Part shown: piece after piece, positions 1 to 10,820 of the stretch
Numbering within the stretch: position 1 is the first letter of the stretch
Layout: every line of letters begins with the position of its first letter
Source of the DNA: Drosophila miranda
Taxonomy: Eukaryota; Arthropoda; Insecta; Diptera; Drosophilidae
NCBI RefSeq assembly: GCF_003369915.1
Contig: NC_046677.1
Span: forward strand, 12,524,001-12,588,000
Direction: 5' to 3'
DNA length: 64,000 nucleotides
Position numbers and translations under genes: made by a program
Notes under the pieces: model-generated
Databases searched by the model: none
Told to the model about the DNA's origin: nothing
Seen by the model: the letters and a program-made list of their open reading frames with translations, nothing else

Positions 1-468
1 CGCACAGAAACTGAATCTGGTATCCACCTCGCCCCATTTGTCACCAAAGAAGCTGCCGTCCGGCTGCTGCAGTCCCACAATGAATCGCACCACGGCCTCG
101 CAATCGATCTCATTCAGGGCATCATATGTGCAGAGTATTTGCACCGCTGACAGAGTGTACAGCATGTGCGGATCGTGGCCCTCGCAGGGTGCAAATCCCC
201 CCGTCGTGGAGCACTGGCACCGCTTCACAAACTCGATAATGTGCTTCCTTTCCAGGCGATCCAGCTGCCCCATTATGTCAAGGGCTGTGACGCCCCAGTA
301 GATGCCCGACATGCGCAGAAACTCGGTCATGCAGTACTCGTAGTCGTCCTCCTGCTTCCCATGATTCTCGATGTACTTCACATGCTTACAGAACTGCAGC
401 TCTTGGATTCCCACATCGGCGTCGCCTGATCCCCCGTTGGTGGGCTTTACGAAGGTCGTGAAATCCAT
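1..468 (-). CDS. betaggt-II: Rab geranylgeranyltransferase beta subunit, 5' part
   Basis: The minus strand is open from an ATG at 468 to the window edge, giving 156 codons of the N-terminus. It starts MDFTTFVKPT and contains QELQFCKHVKNHG, SGIYWGVTALDIMGQL, GGFAPCEGHDPHMLYTL and DGSFFGDKWGEVDTRFSFCA, which are prenyltransferase beta-subunit repeats. The family forms the alpha/alpha barrel of type II geranylgeranyltransferase, which adds geranylgeranyl groups to C-terminal cysteines of Rab GTPases with the alpha subunit and Rab escort protein. Zinc ligands and the C-terminal half lie outside the window. No intron is seen in the visible part. The fly orthologue is CG18627. Assignment is by recognition of the protein and is strong. 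Confidence 0.9.
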   Translation of the reverse strand, partial: MDFTTFVKPTNGGSGDADVGIQELQFCKHVKYIENHGKQEDDYEYCMTEFLRMSGIYWGVTALDIMGQLDRLERKHIIEFVKRCQCSTTGGFAPCEGHDPHMLYTLSAVQILCTYDALNEIDCEAVVRFIVGLQQPDGSFFGDKWGEVDTRFSFCA

Positions 469-849
469 CGCTGATTGCTCTCAATTGAATGAGATGAGTT
501 TTCTATTCCGAGTTTCGTTTGATTAAATTAATTGGCTGTGCCTGCGCCTCGGAATAGTTTCTGTGCTGTTCTGGTTCTGAATAACAAAAATCTGAACCAT
601 GGGCGCAGCTGATTGGCCACGAGATGGTTGGCAACGCGGAGCTAGGCTACCAAACAGCTGATCATATTTTGCCAGTTTCATCAATCTATTAAATTAAATT
701 TTCAACGTATATAAAAATCGAAAAAAAGCAAGTATTTAGAATAGGCCAGTCAAGTAGAAAATTGATTCACTAATCGTATAAAATTATGTGGGCATGGCTG
801 AAAGATCTATCTTGCTAGTAATATTCGACGGAAGATCAAAAACGAAGAA

Positions 850-905
850 TATTTCAAGTAATTTTCGGTATTTTCTGGTATTTTTTTGTATATATTAAAA
901 TAATC
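850..905 (+). promoter_or_regulatory. Degenerate motif 6-like cluster
   Basis: Two GGTATTTT-like words (TCGGTATTTTC and TGGTATTTTT) lie in the spacer between betaggt-II and the LDL-receptor-like pseudogene. They resemble Ohler core-promoter motif 6 in the plus orientation, followed by CATCGATAT, which is close to the DRE. The rest of the 469-987 spacer shows no gene. It could be the old promoter of the decayed gene downstream. Weak call. Confidence 0.25.
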
Positions 906-1179
906 AATAGCAGCATCGATATATCAATTTTATAATCTATACCACCACTAGCGATCAGCTGTCGCGACTTATCGAAGCACAGCCATCTCAATTGGATTTG
1001 TGAGGCAGACATTCCTGTGGACGGCCGTTTTGAAGACTAGCGGCGCCCTTTGGCGCAGTTGTGGCCCCCCAGAAGACGAAATTCATTTCAGCAGACCCTT
1101 GACTGGGGGTGGGGGTAAAACAGCTGTTCGTCTGAAAACGGCATCTGGACAGCGTCTTCATGATTCTGCCGTGGGGAAT

Positions 1180-2535
1180 GGGGCCTGCTTCACCTCTGCC
1201 TGTACCGGCCCCGCGAGCCCACTGCGTGGTGCCTGCCGCCTTCCTGTTGTTTTCGCGCCAGGAGCACATTGGGCCGCATCTCGACCGAGTACAGCGAGGG
1301 CAACGGAATCGCGACGACGAGCGGACACCCTTCAAGGATGTGGGCGTGCGCATCGCCCTAAACGTGTCGGTGGTGGAGCGGTGCATTTTCTGAACTGACC
1401 AGACCTTCCTCAATCGCTCCTATGTGCAGCGGATCGTGGACTCGGGACTGATTGGGCCGGACGGCATCGCTGTTAACTGGCTGGGCAGCAACATCTACTG
1501 GTCCGATGCGGAGTTTATATTCTGGAGCACCGGGGACATTGATCAAGACGGGCCAGAGCTGCAGCCTCGCCAAGGACGTGCCCTGCAACCAGCTACGACA
1601 GACTGCCCGAATGTTCCGCTGCCGGTGTCCAGCAAGAATATCCGTGCCCAAGTGAAGCTCTTTCTCCTATTCAGCTGTGTTCTAAAACGTTTCGTCTTTT
1701 AGCTTCTTGGGCGAACTCGCAGAAGGCGAGGCGTCTGCTCTTCTCGACAGATGTCGGCAGCCATCGGGCCATCATTCGGGCCCGAGGCTATGGCAATGAG
1801 CGTGTGGAGCTGGAAGGAGTCACGGCGTTGGACCAACAGTCCGATATACCATGTGTATCGAAGTTATAGACATCAATGGAAAGAACCAGTAAGCAACCAT
1901 ATTGGACACCTCTAGACACGTGTAATCTCCTGTTCCCTCTCTACAGAAAAACTCTTGCTTCCATGCACATCTCGCAGGTGATCTCGCATTGTCGCCTTGG
2001 GGAGATTTGTGTACTGGCTGGAGGACAAGATCGGACTGGAGAGGATCACTGTCAACAAAGAGCGTCATTCCGTGGAGCTGCATCGTCTGTCGCATTTCAC
2101 CGACATCCGGGCCGTGTGGACACCGGATGCGAAAGTGCTGCGCAATCACACGGCACAGTCGCCCAAGTTGTTTCCACATCTGCCTAGCCAGCGGGGTGTG
2201 ACACGCAGTACTCACGACGTCTGTTCAAGCCCAAGCATCTGAGCACTGGAGGACAAAGAAAACTACGGCGTGTATCCGGCCAGATAATTTTAAATGGCGT
2301 AGTGACAATACAACGACTTCTGGCGCTGTGACGAAAGGGCTGCCCGGCGGATCAGTTCAGCTGACTGTCAGCCGAGGGCAGCGACAAGGCTCTGATCTGG
2401 GATGGTAGCCTGCTCCGGAGCTGAAGAAGGTACCGTCGGTGGCCATCTCCGTGGAAGTGGTTTCCGCTGCTCCGGAGCCCGCAGCCGAGGAGCCCCCTAC
2501 ACAGACCGAGGCCACTGAGGAGGCCTACTACTAGA
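1180..2535 (+). pseudogene. Decayed LDL-receptor-family (LRP/arrow-like) gene fragment
   Basis: Translation pieces in different plus frames resemble an LDL-receptor class B (YWTD) propeller: FLLFSRQEHI, then YVQRIVDSGLIGPDGIAV and WLGSNIYWSDAE, an EGF-like piece (SCSLAKDVPCNQL ... RCRCPA), a second propeller-like piece (RFVYWLEDKIGLERITVN ... DIRAVWTPDAKVLRNHT) and an LDLa-like piece (FWRCDERA) near 2310. These are fragments of one ectodomain in the order expected for LRP proteins. Stops and frame changes separate them, so it cannot encode one protein as it stands. A proline/glutamate-rich tail ends EATEEAYY just before a stop at 2532-2534. Arrow (LRP5/6) is the likeliest source but other LRPs fit too. 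Whether it is a decayed local gene or a duplicate cannot be told here. Confidence 0.5.
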
Positions 2536-2726
2536 ATTATATCTATGTTTATGTGTTCATTGTTAATTTAGTTAAGCAGCAGGGCAGGGGTCAGGACACG
2601 AGCATAAAATTCCAAGTCGCAAATAGATAACATGGTTTATTGTTACCAAAGTCTACTCTACAATTAAATAAACTCTTCTTTGTTGTATTGTAAATTTGCT
2701 AGGACATCTAAATTGCGAAAACTTTC

Positions 2727-2937
2727 TCATTCACTTTGGTCGGAGGCTGCAACGATGTTGAGCATGTCGGCGTCTAGTTTTTTAGAGCATTGTGGTACTC
2801 TGTGATCTCCAGCGCCTCCCATTCCGCTTTGAAGGCTGCCTTAGGGTCCTGCGGCATGGTCATGGCGGCGCCAGTCATTGCATCTGCCTGTGCCTGAGTC
2901 TGGTCCGCGAATCCGCACTGTTCACCAATCAAGGAAG
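2727..2937 (-). pseudogene. Last-exon fragment of ER membrane complex subunit 3 (EMC3)
   Basis: The minus strand reads SLIGEQCGFADQTQAQADAM, then MTGAAMTMPQDPKAAFKAEW and EALEITEYHNALKN, the conserved C-terminal region of EMC3, a subunit of the ER membrane insertase complex. A plausible acceptor (TTATTCAG) precedes it at 2938-2940. After ALKN the frame meets TAG; reading one base off gives LDADMLNIVAASDQSE and a stop, so a single-base frameshift breaks the tail. No upstream EMC3 exon is visible on the minus strand beyond 2940, so this is an isolated terminal exon. It may be a fragment of a duplicated gene; a retrocopy is less likely because of the splice-acceptor-like flank. Confidence 0.65.
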
Positions 2938-3154
2938 CTGAATAATGATAATTCAATAATAATAATAATGATTAATAACCATTACACAGCTCATCTTAAT
3001 AAATTAATAGGTATATAATTAATGTCTTTAACATTAGATGAGGTTCAAAAGTATGGTGTCCTGACTATGCCACCAGCTCAGAAATGCTGTAAATCACATA
3101 AATCATTCGGAGGAATTGAATGTCGACATAACAAATATGATTTAAAACTTTCAG

Positions 3155-3856
3155 AGCTACCAGACAGATCCGTTCGTGCTGATTCTCGACGAACTTCGCC
3201 TCCAGTATGGAAGGAAGTGAAAGGTGCTGGCCATTGCAGCTTTTAATCTGGATGGCTCCAATTTCAACTTTCTTCACATAAAACTTGTAAGTTAATAAAT
3301 ATAATATAATAATAAATATAGAATATATTCATATACCTTATTAACATTTATTTCACAGGCTTTAGTGACGCATCAGGTGATGGAGAGTGAGGCGATAGAT
3401 GAAAGTTTGTCGCCGGTGCTCGACGCAATCCGCCGCCGTAGATTTTGCAACCGACTAATGGCCGTCATATCGGATTGATGCCACGCCAATTTGCTAGCAA
3501 AAGTGACCGCTGCCAGGGAGTTCCCTGTGCTGTGGGACATGGTGTACCTACGGAAAAATTTGGCGAAATTCCATCGCTTTGTAGACCGAGTGCTGGGCCC
3601 TCTTTATAACTTCCAGTGCACTGCAGCAGATTGGGACGACACGGCGTATCCACCGGTGCACAAAGATGTAAAGAGCCGCATCCTCAGGGAGGTTCAAGAG
3701 GTGGAAATGCTGGTTGGCTGTGTCTGCTCCTACCCGGCGACACCGTTCACCACATTGAACAGGCTAACCAGCACGGACCTGGAGCTATGGGGCAACTTCA
3801 TTGTAGGGAAGGTCGGTTGGAAATCCGGAGCAATCCATATAGATTTTTGGCGATAG
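3155..3856 (+). pseudogene. Unrecognised two-exon gene-like sequence with in-frame TGAs
   Basis: Two exon-like blocks share one phase. Block A at 3155-3286 follows TTTCAG and reads SYQTDPFVLILDELRLQYG. Donor GTAAGT at 3287 and acceptor TTTCACAG at 3351-3358 define a 72-bp intron. Block B at 3359-3856 begins ALVTHQVMESEAIDESLSPV and continues through LLAKVTAAREFPVLWDMVYL to IHIDFWR. One TGA interrupts block A near 3218 and one interrupts block B near 3476; otherwise both stay open. The composition is protein-like (FHRFVDRVLGPLYNF, VEMLVGCVCSYPATPF). I do not recognise the family. A young pseudogene is the simplest reading; two CGA-to-TGA changes would be enough to explain it. Confidence 0.45.
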
Positions 3857-4099
3857 TCGTGGGAGTGTCTGAGATGGATACTCCCAATCATGATGCGGTC
3901 AATACAAGATTAGCGCCTATCCTTACAAATCCTTTTCAGGACTACCAACAATTTATAGAAAGATATATTTTTTCAAAATATAGTATGTTTAAATATAGTT
4001 TTAAAATATAGACGCTGCTGCAGTCGAATGATTCCCGGCTGATCGTCAATTGGCCGGCTGGCTGATCTAATTGATCCATAGATCTCTAAGGAGCGGGCT

Positions 4100-4495
4100 T
4101 CAGCTGCTGCCAGATTCTTGCACTTGTGCCGTGGCAGACGCAGATGCTGTCTGATGTGCATTGATGTCATCAATACTGAGGGACACAATGTGCTTTCCCG
4201 GCACCATTACGTTGCCCAGTAGACGCGGCTCCTGTCCCTCCACCAGGTACTCGGCGCACATGGAGAGCACAATGTTAGCATCCCGATCCGTGCAGTTGAA
4301 GAAGCCTACCAGGACACGTCCATCGGTTATAACGATGCGAAGGACATGGCCCAACCATTTCTGCAGCTTTTTGCGTCCCGGTGTCATGTTGGGATCGTTC
4401 ATTTGGTGCGGAGCATTGGTGGTGATTCGAAACGGTTCCACTGGAGCGACAGTCTGCGTCTGCACTTGGTGGCCACTTACAATGAGATCATCCAT
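4100..4495 (-). CDS. Naa38: NatC auxiliary subunit Naa38 (LSMD1-type Sm-like protein)
   Basis: This single-exon ORF of 131 codons carries an Sm fold. KLQKWLGHVLRIVITDGRVL gives the Sm1 strands, and GFFNCTDRDANIVLSMC with the later VPGKHIVSLSIDDI gives the rest, at about residues 43-115. The family is the LSMD1/MAK31 small subunit of the NatC N-terminal acetyltransferase, which with Naa30 and Naa35 acetylates N-terminal Met-hydrophobic ends. The fly orthologue is CG31950. The N-terminus (MDDLIVSGHQVQTQT) and Ser/Ala-rich C-terminus are probably disordered. It is transcribed divergently from Prx6005 with 228 bp between start codons, so the two genes probably share a promoter. No defects seen. 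Confidence 0.87.
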   Translation of the reverse strand: MDDLIVSGHQVQTQTVAPVEPFRITTNAPHQMNDPNMTPGRKKLQKWLGHVLRIVITDGRVLVGFFNCTDRDANIVLSMCAEYLVEGQEPRLLGNVMVPGKHIVSLSIDDINAHQTASASATAQVQESGSS

Positions 4496-4723
4496 ACTTT
4501 AATCGTAGCCTCTAACAATAGATTTAATGTAATTTGTCAGCCCAATAATTTTAGACTCAAGTAGACTGCGAATGTATGTGTATCTAGCCCAGGGCTGCAT
4601 TCAGCTGGGTATCGGTACGGTCACACTGGCCTAGGCAGCTGACAACAATTTTGCGGCACTTTTGTTTCTCAAAAACTTCAAAGTCTTGGTTTTTTGTACT
4701 TTAATTTGCTTAAATATTAAACA
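4496..4723. promoter_or_regulatory. Bidirectional promoter with Ohler motif 1
   Basis: The 228-bp gap between the divergent Naa38 and Prx6005 start codons contains CGGTCACACTG at 4618-4628, a perfect match to core-promoter motif 1 (YGGTCACACTR), bound in flies by M1BP and typical of broadly expressed genes. No TATA box is obvious. The motif reads toward Prx6005, about 95 bp from its ATG. Confidence 0.7.
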
Positions 4724-5517
4724 ATGAAAATGCCGTGCAGCCCTCTGAATATCGGCGATCAGTTTCCCAACTTTGAGGCCGAGACTAGTGTGGGAAAAAT
4801 AGACTTTTACGATTGGATGAACGATTCGTGGGCCATTCTCTTTTCGCATCCGGCCGACTTTACGCCGGTGTGCACTACAGAGCTGGCCCGAGTGGCTGCA
4901 TTGATTCCAGAGTTCCTAAAGCGTGGTGTGAAGCCCATTGCCTTGTCCTGTGACACTGTAGAGTCGCACAAGGGCTGGATTGAAGACATCAAAAGCTTTG
5001 GCAGTAAGTTCAGAGTTTTACTTCTACGGAGCCAGTCTCATATATTGGATTATTTTTCAGAATTGCCCAGTTTTGAGTATCCCATCATTGCTGATGACAA
5101 GCGCTTGCTGGCGCACCAGCTCTCAATGCTGGACAAGGATGAGCTGAATGCGGATGGCCTTCCTCTGACCTGCCGTGCCGTGTTTATCGTTGATGAAAAG
5201 AAGAAATTGCGTCTTTCCATTTTGTATCCTGCTACCACCGGACGCAATTTCGAGTAAGTTACAGACCAGAAAAAGGTTCCAGCTTTGGTGTAATTACCCA
5301 TTTGTCCCACTTAAGTGAAATCCTACGCGTCATCGATTCGCTGCAGTTGACCCAGACGAAGAGCGTGGCCACTCCAGCTGACTGGCAACAGGGAGGCAAA
5401 TGCATGGTGCTGCCCACCGTTAAGGGAGAAGATGTTCCGAATCTCTTCCCCAAGGGCATTGAGACAATTGAGGTGCCATCCGGCAAGGGTTATCTTCGCA
5501 CCACTCCACAGCCCTAA
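4724..5517 (+). CDS. Prx6005: 1-Cys peroxiredoxin (Prx6 type), three exons
   Basis: Exons are 4724-5003, 5061-5253 and 5316-5517, with GTAAGT donors and CAG/AAG acceptors; joined they give 224 residues, the usual Prx6 length. The peroxidatic cysteine is C50 in HPADFTPVCTTE, and the dimer/C-terminal domain includes YPATTGRNFDEILRVID and TPADWQQGGKCMVLPTVK. The enzyme reduces hydrogen peroxide and lipid hydroperoxides in the cytosol with one catalytic cysteine. The mammalian GDSWG lipase motif is not conserved (NDSWA), so phospholipase activity is not expected. Splice junction phases restore the invariant NFDEIL and FGKLPS residues, which supports the intron calls. Poly(A) signals (AATAAA) lie near 5580-5600. 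Confidence 0.92.
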
Positions 5518-6483
5518 GAGCGAACATTCCGAACACATTGTTTTGAAACATGACTTTATTACAAAAATTATAATTAATAACAATAAAAATAATGCACAAT
5601 AAATTGTTCGCTTACAACCATTTACGTCAGGGTAGGGCTTTTAGTCTCTGCAAAAGCAATGCCTGCCGACCGAAAGTGCATTAGACATTCGTCTTAAAAT
5701 CTAAATCAGATGGGAATGTCTTCCAAAAAAGGTCGTGTTTCTGTTCTACGAAACTAAATAAAAGTACATAGGTACATCAAATACAATTAAATAAATCTAT
5801 AAAAATGGAGTAGATATTGCAACAGTATAACCGCAGTGGTTGCGAAACTATAAATAAGGCCAACTCTGTACAGTAGATGAAGCACTTTCGAGGATAGAAG
5901 AAAGCCGACAACCAAGCTTTTGCCCGTAACCAAAGGTAACTGAAAAAGAAAAGGTGGATTCTGATTATTTTACTGAACAAGAATACGTTTTAAATAGTAT
6001 CATCGGGATTATTAGAATAAGGGAATGTCCCAACTGGAATTATACAAAATAAATTGGCTAAAACCCAGTTAATAATCATTTAAAAAATTAATATAATCAC
6101 TTATTCCTTGGGATCAGGAAACTGAAACCCCATAATAAATGTATATAAAGGAGACTTTCCTTTCTGTGATATATGTATGTATGTACATATGTATAAAGAT
6201 GCTGCACAAACTGTGTTTGTTTCCTTGAATATGTTAATAAAATGCAAATATGTACATTTTATAATGTAAACGGTAAAAGCTTTCGCTACCAAACAGGTTT
6301 CAAGTAGCCCCGAATGGGTCTCCGAGAATCTCGGAGTATCTCAAGTAAAAACGGAAATTTGATATGCATATATACGCTTGTAAAATTTCTTTAGAGCAGA
6401 CTGACTTCGACACCATGTCATGACCTCGTACTTACAATTTAACTACCACATGCCACTATTTCTAGTCTAAGCACCCTTCTACG
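5518..6483. other. Convergent intergenic region
   Basis: This AT-rich spacer lies between the converging Prx6005 and ACBD5-like genes. It holds the 3' UTRs. A short palindrome, TCCGAGAATCTCGGA, lies at 6320-6334. No gene seen. Confidence 0.5.
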
Positions 6484-7440
6484 TCAGCGTCTACGGCCGG
6501 ACGATGTCTGCAACATTCGCCCAAATCGGCGCACGAGGAACGGCCACAGAATGAGGACAGCAAACCACAGTGGAGATATATTCTTGAAGGGCCACCAGAC
6601 GGGTTGTTGCCGTTGCGATGCTCTCGACTTTTGGCCATTGCGTAGTTCGTTTATTGTCTGTTCCAGGCTGCGAACACGCTGCTGCACTGCGCCCACATCG
6701 TTGTTCATACGCGTGATTGTGATTTGGATTTGTCGCAGCAGATCCGTATTATGGGCAATGGCCTGGGTGACCTCGTGACTTAAATCATATGGGTCGTCGT
6801 ATTCATCGTCCGAGGGCTCCACAATGGCCACGCTGCTGTTGTTGGTATAGTTGTGGCTGTCATGAGTATAGTTCGTCGATTTGGTCGTGTAGCCATTGCT
6901 CAGGGATGGCGTAATGTGTCCATTGGTCACAATATTGCCGCCATTCTCCGTAATTGGCTCCGACGAGGCTAATGGAGGCCCCGGCTCAGCTTCTCCGTTA
7001 CAGCTGTTTCCATGCTGTGGACTGTTTGTGCGCGAATGGAACGGCGAGTTGGGATGCGACTCGGCGAGCTCCTTCATGCCGGGGGAAACCAATTCCAGTT
7101 CGTCCAAATTGATGTTCCCCAGGCCATCAAGACTGCCCACAAAGTTTTGCACGTTCTCTGTAAATGACATCGTCTCGATGATCTCCTGCAGACTCTCAAC
7201 ATAACGCTGCATTGCCTGCTCTTTGCTCAGGTGTCGATTGTCGTTCCAGGCGTCCCACTTGGCCTTGCCCACCACGTCCCAGAAGCCAGGCTTCTTGTGG
7301 TCGCAGGCTCCTTCGGTGGCCTGCTTGAAGAGGCCGTAGAATTTCAGCATCATGCTGGTGCTTGGCTGGTAGGGACCATTCTTGGGCAGTCCTTTGATTA
7401 CATTGACGGCAGCTTGGAAACGTTCCCCAATGGCGGCCAT
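6484..7440 (-). CDS. Tail-anchored acyl-CoA-binding domain protein (ACBD4/5-like)
   Basis: I chose the ATG at 7440 (MAAIGERFQAAVNVIKGLP), giving 318 residues. The longer frame to 7515 crosses a good acceptor (TTGCTTCACAG) directly before this ATG, so the upstream part is probably intron and 5' exon. Residues ~4-90 are an acyl-CoA-binding domain (MMLKFYGLFKQATEG, GFWDVVGKAKWDAWN, AMQRYVESLQEI), a four-helix fold holding long-chain acyl-CoA. The middle is Ser/Asn-rich, followed by a coiled coil (VQQRVRSLEQTINELRN). One membrane helix near 286-303 (SPLWFAVLILWPFLV) and a basic tail suggest a tail anchor, as in peroxisomal/ER ACBD5. The fly orthologue is probably CG8814. Confidence 0.85.
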   Translation of the reverse strand: MAAIGERFQAAVNVIKGLPKNGPYQPSTSMMLKFYGLFKQATEGACDHKKPGFWDVVGKAKWDAWNDNRHLSKEQAMQRYVESLQEIIETMSFTENVQNFVGSLDGLGNINLDELELVSPGMKELAESHPNSPFHSRTNSPQHGNSCNGEAEPGPPLASSEPITENGGNIVTNGHITPSLSNGYTTKSTNYTHDSHNYTNNSSVAIVEPSDDEYDDPYDLSHEVTQAIAHNTDLLRQIQITITRMNNDVGAVQQRVRSLEQTINELRNGQKSRASQRQQPVWWPFKNISPLWFAVLILWPFLVRRFGRMLQTSSGRRR

Positions 7441-7917
7441 CTGTGAAGCAACTACAAAGGAAGGAGAGTTTCGAGACCATGAATGGAAGATAGATAGAAT
7501 ACGGTCCAAGTTCATTTTCCATTAATCATCTATCGTTCCGCCGTTCGAATTCGAGGGAATGTCGACGGCGCTTACTAATTACCTAATTATTTGTGCAACC
7601 TGGGTGCTGTAAATCGTTAGGCAGTATCTGTTGTGTTGTTTTGTGTTGTTGGTTGTCTTCTGTTATTGATTCCGCCTTTCATTCCATTCGTAAACGAGCG
7701 ACGTATTGAAGAAGACCCACTTGGTGACAAAGTTCGAGTTCTGAAGTTCAATCGTTCTCCGGATAAGCTTCAGTTTGAGCTTTTACAATGTTCTTATCGA
7801 CCTCGGCTAATCGACTTGCAAGTGACTTGTTGGACGCTCTTTGCTGGCGTTAGCGTTGAATTCGTTTTCGCAATCAACAAAAATTAAACAAAACTAAAAC
7901 TCTCTAAAATCAAATCT

Positions 7918-8000
7918 CAAATATACCGTCCTACCCTCAGAAATATACCAAAATATACCGTCTCATTTTTAAAATATACCGTAAATATACTGACGAATTC
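7918..8000 (-). promoter_or_regulatory. Motif 6 (GGTATATTT) cluster upstream of ACBD5-like gene
   Basis: At least four AATATACCG/AATATACC words occur in 80 bp; on the minus strand they read GGTATATTT, the Ohler motif 6 core. The cluster sits about 480 bp upstream of the ACBD5-like start codon in the sense orientation for that gene. The same layout recurs at 35066-35150 and 56236-56310. Confidence 0.5.
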
Positions 8001-9181
8001 AAGTTCTATAATACATATTCCTCGTTTTGGATATTCCGTCAAATATTACTAGTTAGATAGATCTCTCAGCCCTTCCCACATAATTTAATCCAATTAATGA
8101 ACCTATTTTCTACTTGACTCATTTATTTAAAATACTTGCATTTATTGAATTTGGCCTAAAAAAAGGTTTTAGCGAAATAGGTCAAAACAAAAACACGTAA
8201 GAGGATAGTCGTTCCTATTGCTCAATTTTGATATTCCGTTGAATAATTCTGGCTTACTAAAACCATCAGCCCTGCCCATGGATGAATAAATTTTCTACAA
8301 TATTAACTAACATTTATTGCATTTTGAGTAAAACAAGATTTAAACAAACAAGTTCAACTCAAAAAAATCGCAATGTCACGTCAATGTTGGTGGTATTTGA
8401 AGACTTGTTGCAAGTCAACCGGAGTATGTCCATTTGTGTACCCTATTTCGTTCATTTTATGTGAAGATACCGTTTTAAAACGTAATAGATTTTCTCATAA
8501 TGATATGTTTTAGACATATTCATGCATTTGATTTGATATACATATATCCTGACCCCGATACCAATTCTTGGTCTCTTTAAAAAATCGTTAATATACCACT
8601 TAATCAGAAACTGAATAGTTTCTGCATTCATTAGATCCTGGGATGACAAACATTTCCGCAATTCTATAATATCCATTTTCCCAGGGTATGCATGTTGTGG
8701 GATAATGCTGCTGGGATTTTAATTTTGCATTTCATTTTTTACGATTTTCATTGGCCGAGAGCAAAAATCCCGTCGATCCGTTAACCGATTCGTAGTTTGG
8801 CGGTATATTTAAAAATATAAGTTAAGTTTACAAGGACATTCCAAATGGTGGTGTATATCAAATACACATTAAAAATAACTTATTAGTACCAATTGGGCTC
8901 AGTTAAAGTGACCAACATGGCAAGTACCCTGCTGAATAGCATGATGGCAGGAAACGGCCGCGACAGAATGTCCGGATGTGTCCTGTTAATATTCCCCAAT
9001 AATTGGGGTATAGTCGATGTCAGTAATTTAGGTACATAATTTAAAAGTATGGAATGAGACTCATTGTTGACTACCGGTTCAAAGAGCCTTACCCGATTAA
9101 GAGAGGGCCAAAATGAGAGCATTACCCGAGCCTAAGCCGTACACGTGCGATTGTGCGTGTGTGTGCAGCACTGTTGCCATT
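8001..9181. other. Intergenic stretch without recognised gene
   Basis: This is AT-rich sequence with short ORFs only. A minus ORF at 8883-9122 (79 codons) has no recognised domain. The end (9140-9175) has a GT-rich tract followed by GTTGCCATTTTAGC, which resembles flanks of fly core promoters. Confidence 0.4.
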
Positions 9182-9280
9182 TTAGCTTATTATAAGCTAA
9201 ATTTGGCTTATTATAAAGTCAAATAGCTTGAAATCTAGCTTATTTGAAATATCACTTAGCTTATTTTGGCTTATACAAAT
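9182..9280. repeat. TAGCTTATT-rich degenerate repeat, left part
   Basis: The words TAGCTTATT, GGCTTATTATAA and AAGCTAAATTTGG recur at least six times in 95 bp. Similar words resume at 10866-10912, on the far side of the SGM-like insertion, so one repeat-bearing stretch was probably split by it. Confidence 0.4.
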
Positions 9281-9723
9281 TTAGTACAAAACAATTTTTG
9301 TTTTTTGATTGTATTGTTATATTTGTTAATTTTTATCGAGAAATCGGACAAAAAACTTATTTTTTGTTCGTATTTTCGTATATTATCCAATTTTGTGTAT
9401 AAATGTATGGTAATTTTTCGTTGATAAATTTCAGTCACACTACAGTATTACACATGCTTACACATTACATACAAAAAATGCCGAAAGTGTCCTATAAAAA
9501 AATTTCAAAAATTTCTGGTTAAATTTCGATTAGTTTAAGGAGCGGCAACACAATGTGCTAACTGACCCCACAAAAGCGCACTGCTGCTTTTGTAAGGCAA
9601 TAATTGGGGCCAAGTTGTGCGAAGTTGTGGGAGCAGAAGGCTGCACTTTGTACATTGCTGAGCACTCGGCCATAGCATAATGAAGTGGATAAAATAATGC
9701 ATTAATGAAAAATTGAAAAAAAA

Positions 9724-10820
9724 ACGAGGTGGTACGTTGTGAGTTGCTGCGGACACCGCAACTCTACAGTTATACCCGATACTAAGTCAGTATGGCTCTC
9801 CTGCGGCAGACGCCGCTAATATTGAACCACACGACAAAGAGTGCGTGCGAGAGAGACAGAAAATCAGTCTGAGCGTGACGTCGGGCGCTGCGTAGCCACT
9901 GAAAATTTACTTCTTGCTTTTGGCTACAAAAATGATCCGATCTGATCCAGATTCAGCAATCTGATAGATATGGTCATTATCTATGATTCTGCGTTTTTAG
10001 TTTTCTCGAATGTGCAATATTGTGGATGCAACAGATTTTCGTCTTTTGTGGGGGCGGAAGGGGGTGGGGCGAAATTCTGAGATATACGTTTTATAGTGAG
10101 ATCTAACAGAAGTGCGGATACCAAATTTGGTTACTATAGCCTTAATAGTCTCTGAGATTTGTGGATGCCCCAGATTTTCGTCCTTTGCGGGGGCGGAAGG
10201 GGGTGTGGCGAAATTTGGACACGAAACGGTCAAGGTCCGATATCACAGGAGTGTGGATACCAAATTTGGTTGCTCTGGCTCTTATAGGTTCTGAGATCCT
10301 TGAACTCTTATTTTGCAATTGACAAAACCGACCATGAAACCCGTGTGTTAGAGAGAGACAGAGCGAGAAAGAATGAAATTGTTTTCTTGATTCTGGCTAT
10401 AATCATTATACGATCTGGTTCAGATTTTGCACTGCAAGATATGGTCATCCTCACCGATTCTGCGTTTTTGGTTTTATCGTATCTTTAAAAATGTGGATGC
10501 CACAGATTTTCGTCCTTTGTGGGGGCGGAAGTGGGCGGGGCGAAGTTTTGAAATATTTTTGTAGCAGTGACATATCACAGAAGTCTGGATCCAAAACATC
10601 GTTGCTCTAGCTCTTATAGTCTTTGAGCACTAGGCGCTGAAGGGGACGGACGGACGGACGGACGGACAGACAGACAGGGCTCAATCGACTCGGCTATTGA
10701 TGCTGATCAAGAATATATATACTTTATGGGGTCGGAAACGATTCCTTCTGGACGTTACACACATCCACTTTTACCACAAATCTAATATACCCCAATACTC
10801 ATTTTGAGTATCGGGTATAA
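9724..10820 (+). mobile_element. SGM/mini-me (DINE-1-like) non-autonomous element, copy 1
   Basis: A 1.1-kb non-coding element begins ACGAGGTGGTACGTTGTGAG and ends with the hairpin-like TACTCATTTTGAGTA and CGGGTATAA. It carries the diagnostic (GGAC)n run at 10645-10677, which is (GTCY)n on the other strand, next to AAGAATATATATACTTTAT and GGGGTCGGAAACG. Those two proto-microsatellites define the mini-me/DINE-1 family, related to SGM and ISY elements and thought to be Helitron derivatives. A nearly matching copy lies inverted at 30328-31433. No coding capacity. Confidence 0.7.

Noticed and set aside
8883-9122. 79-codon minus ORF with a hydrophobic C-terminus
   Set aside because: Reads protein-like (LLTSTIPQLLGNINRTHPDI) but has no domain, start context or homologue that I recognise.
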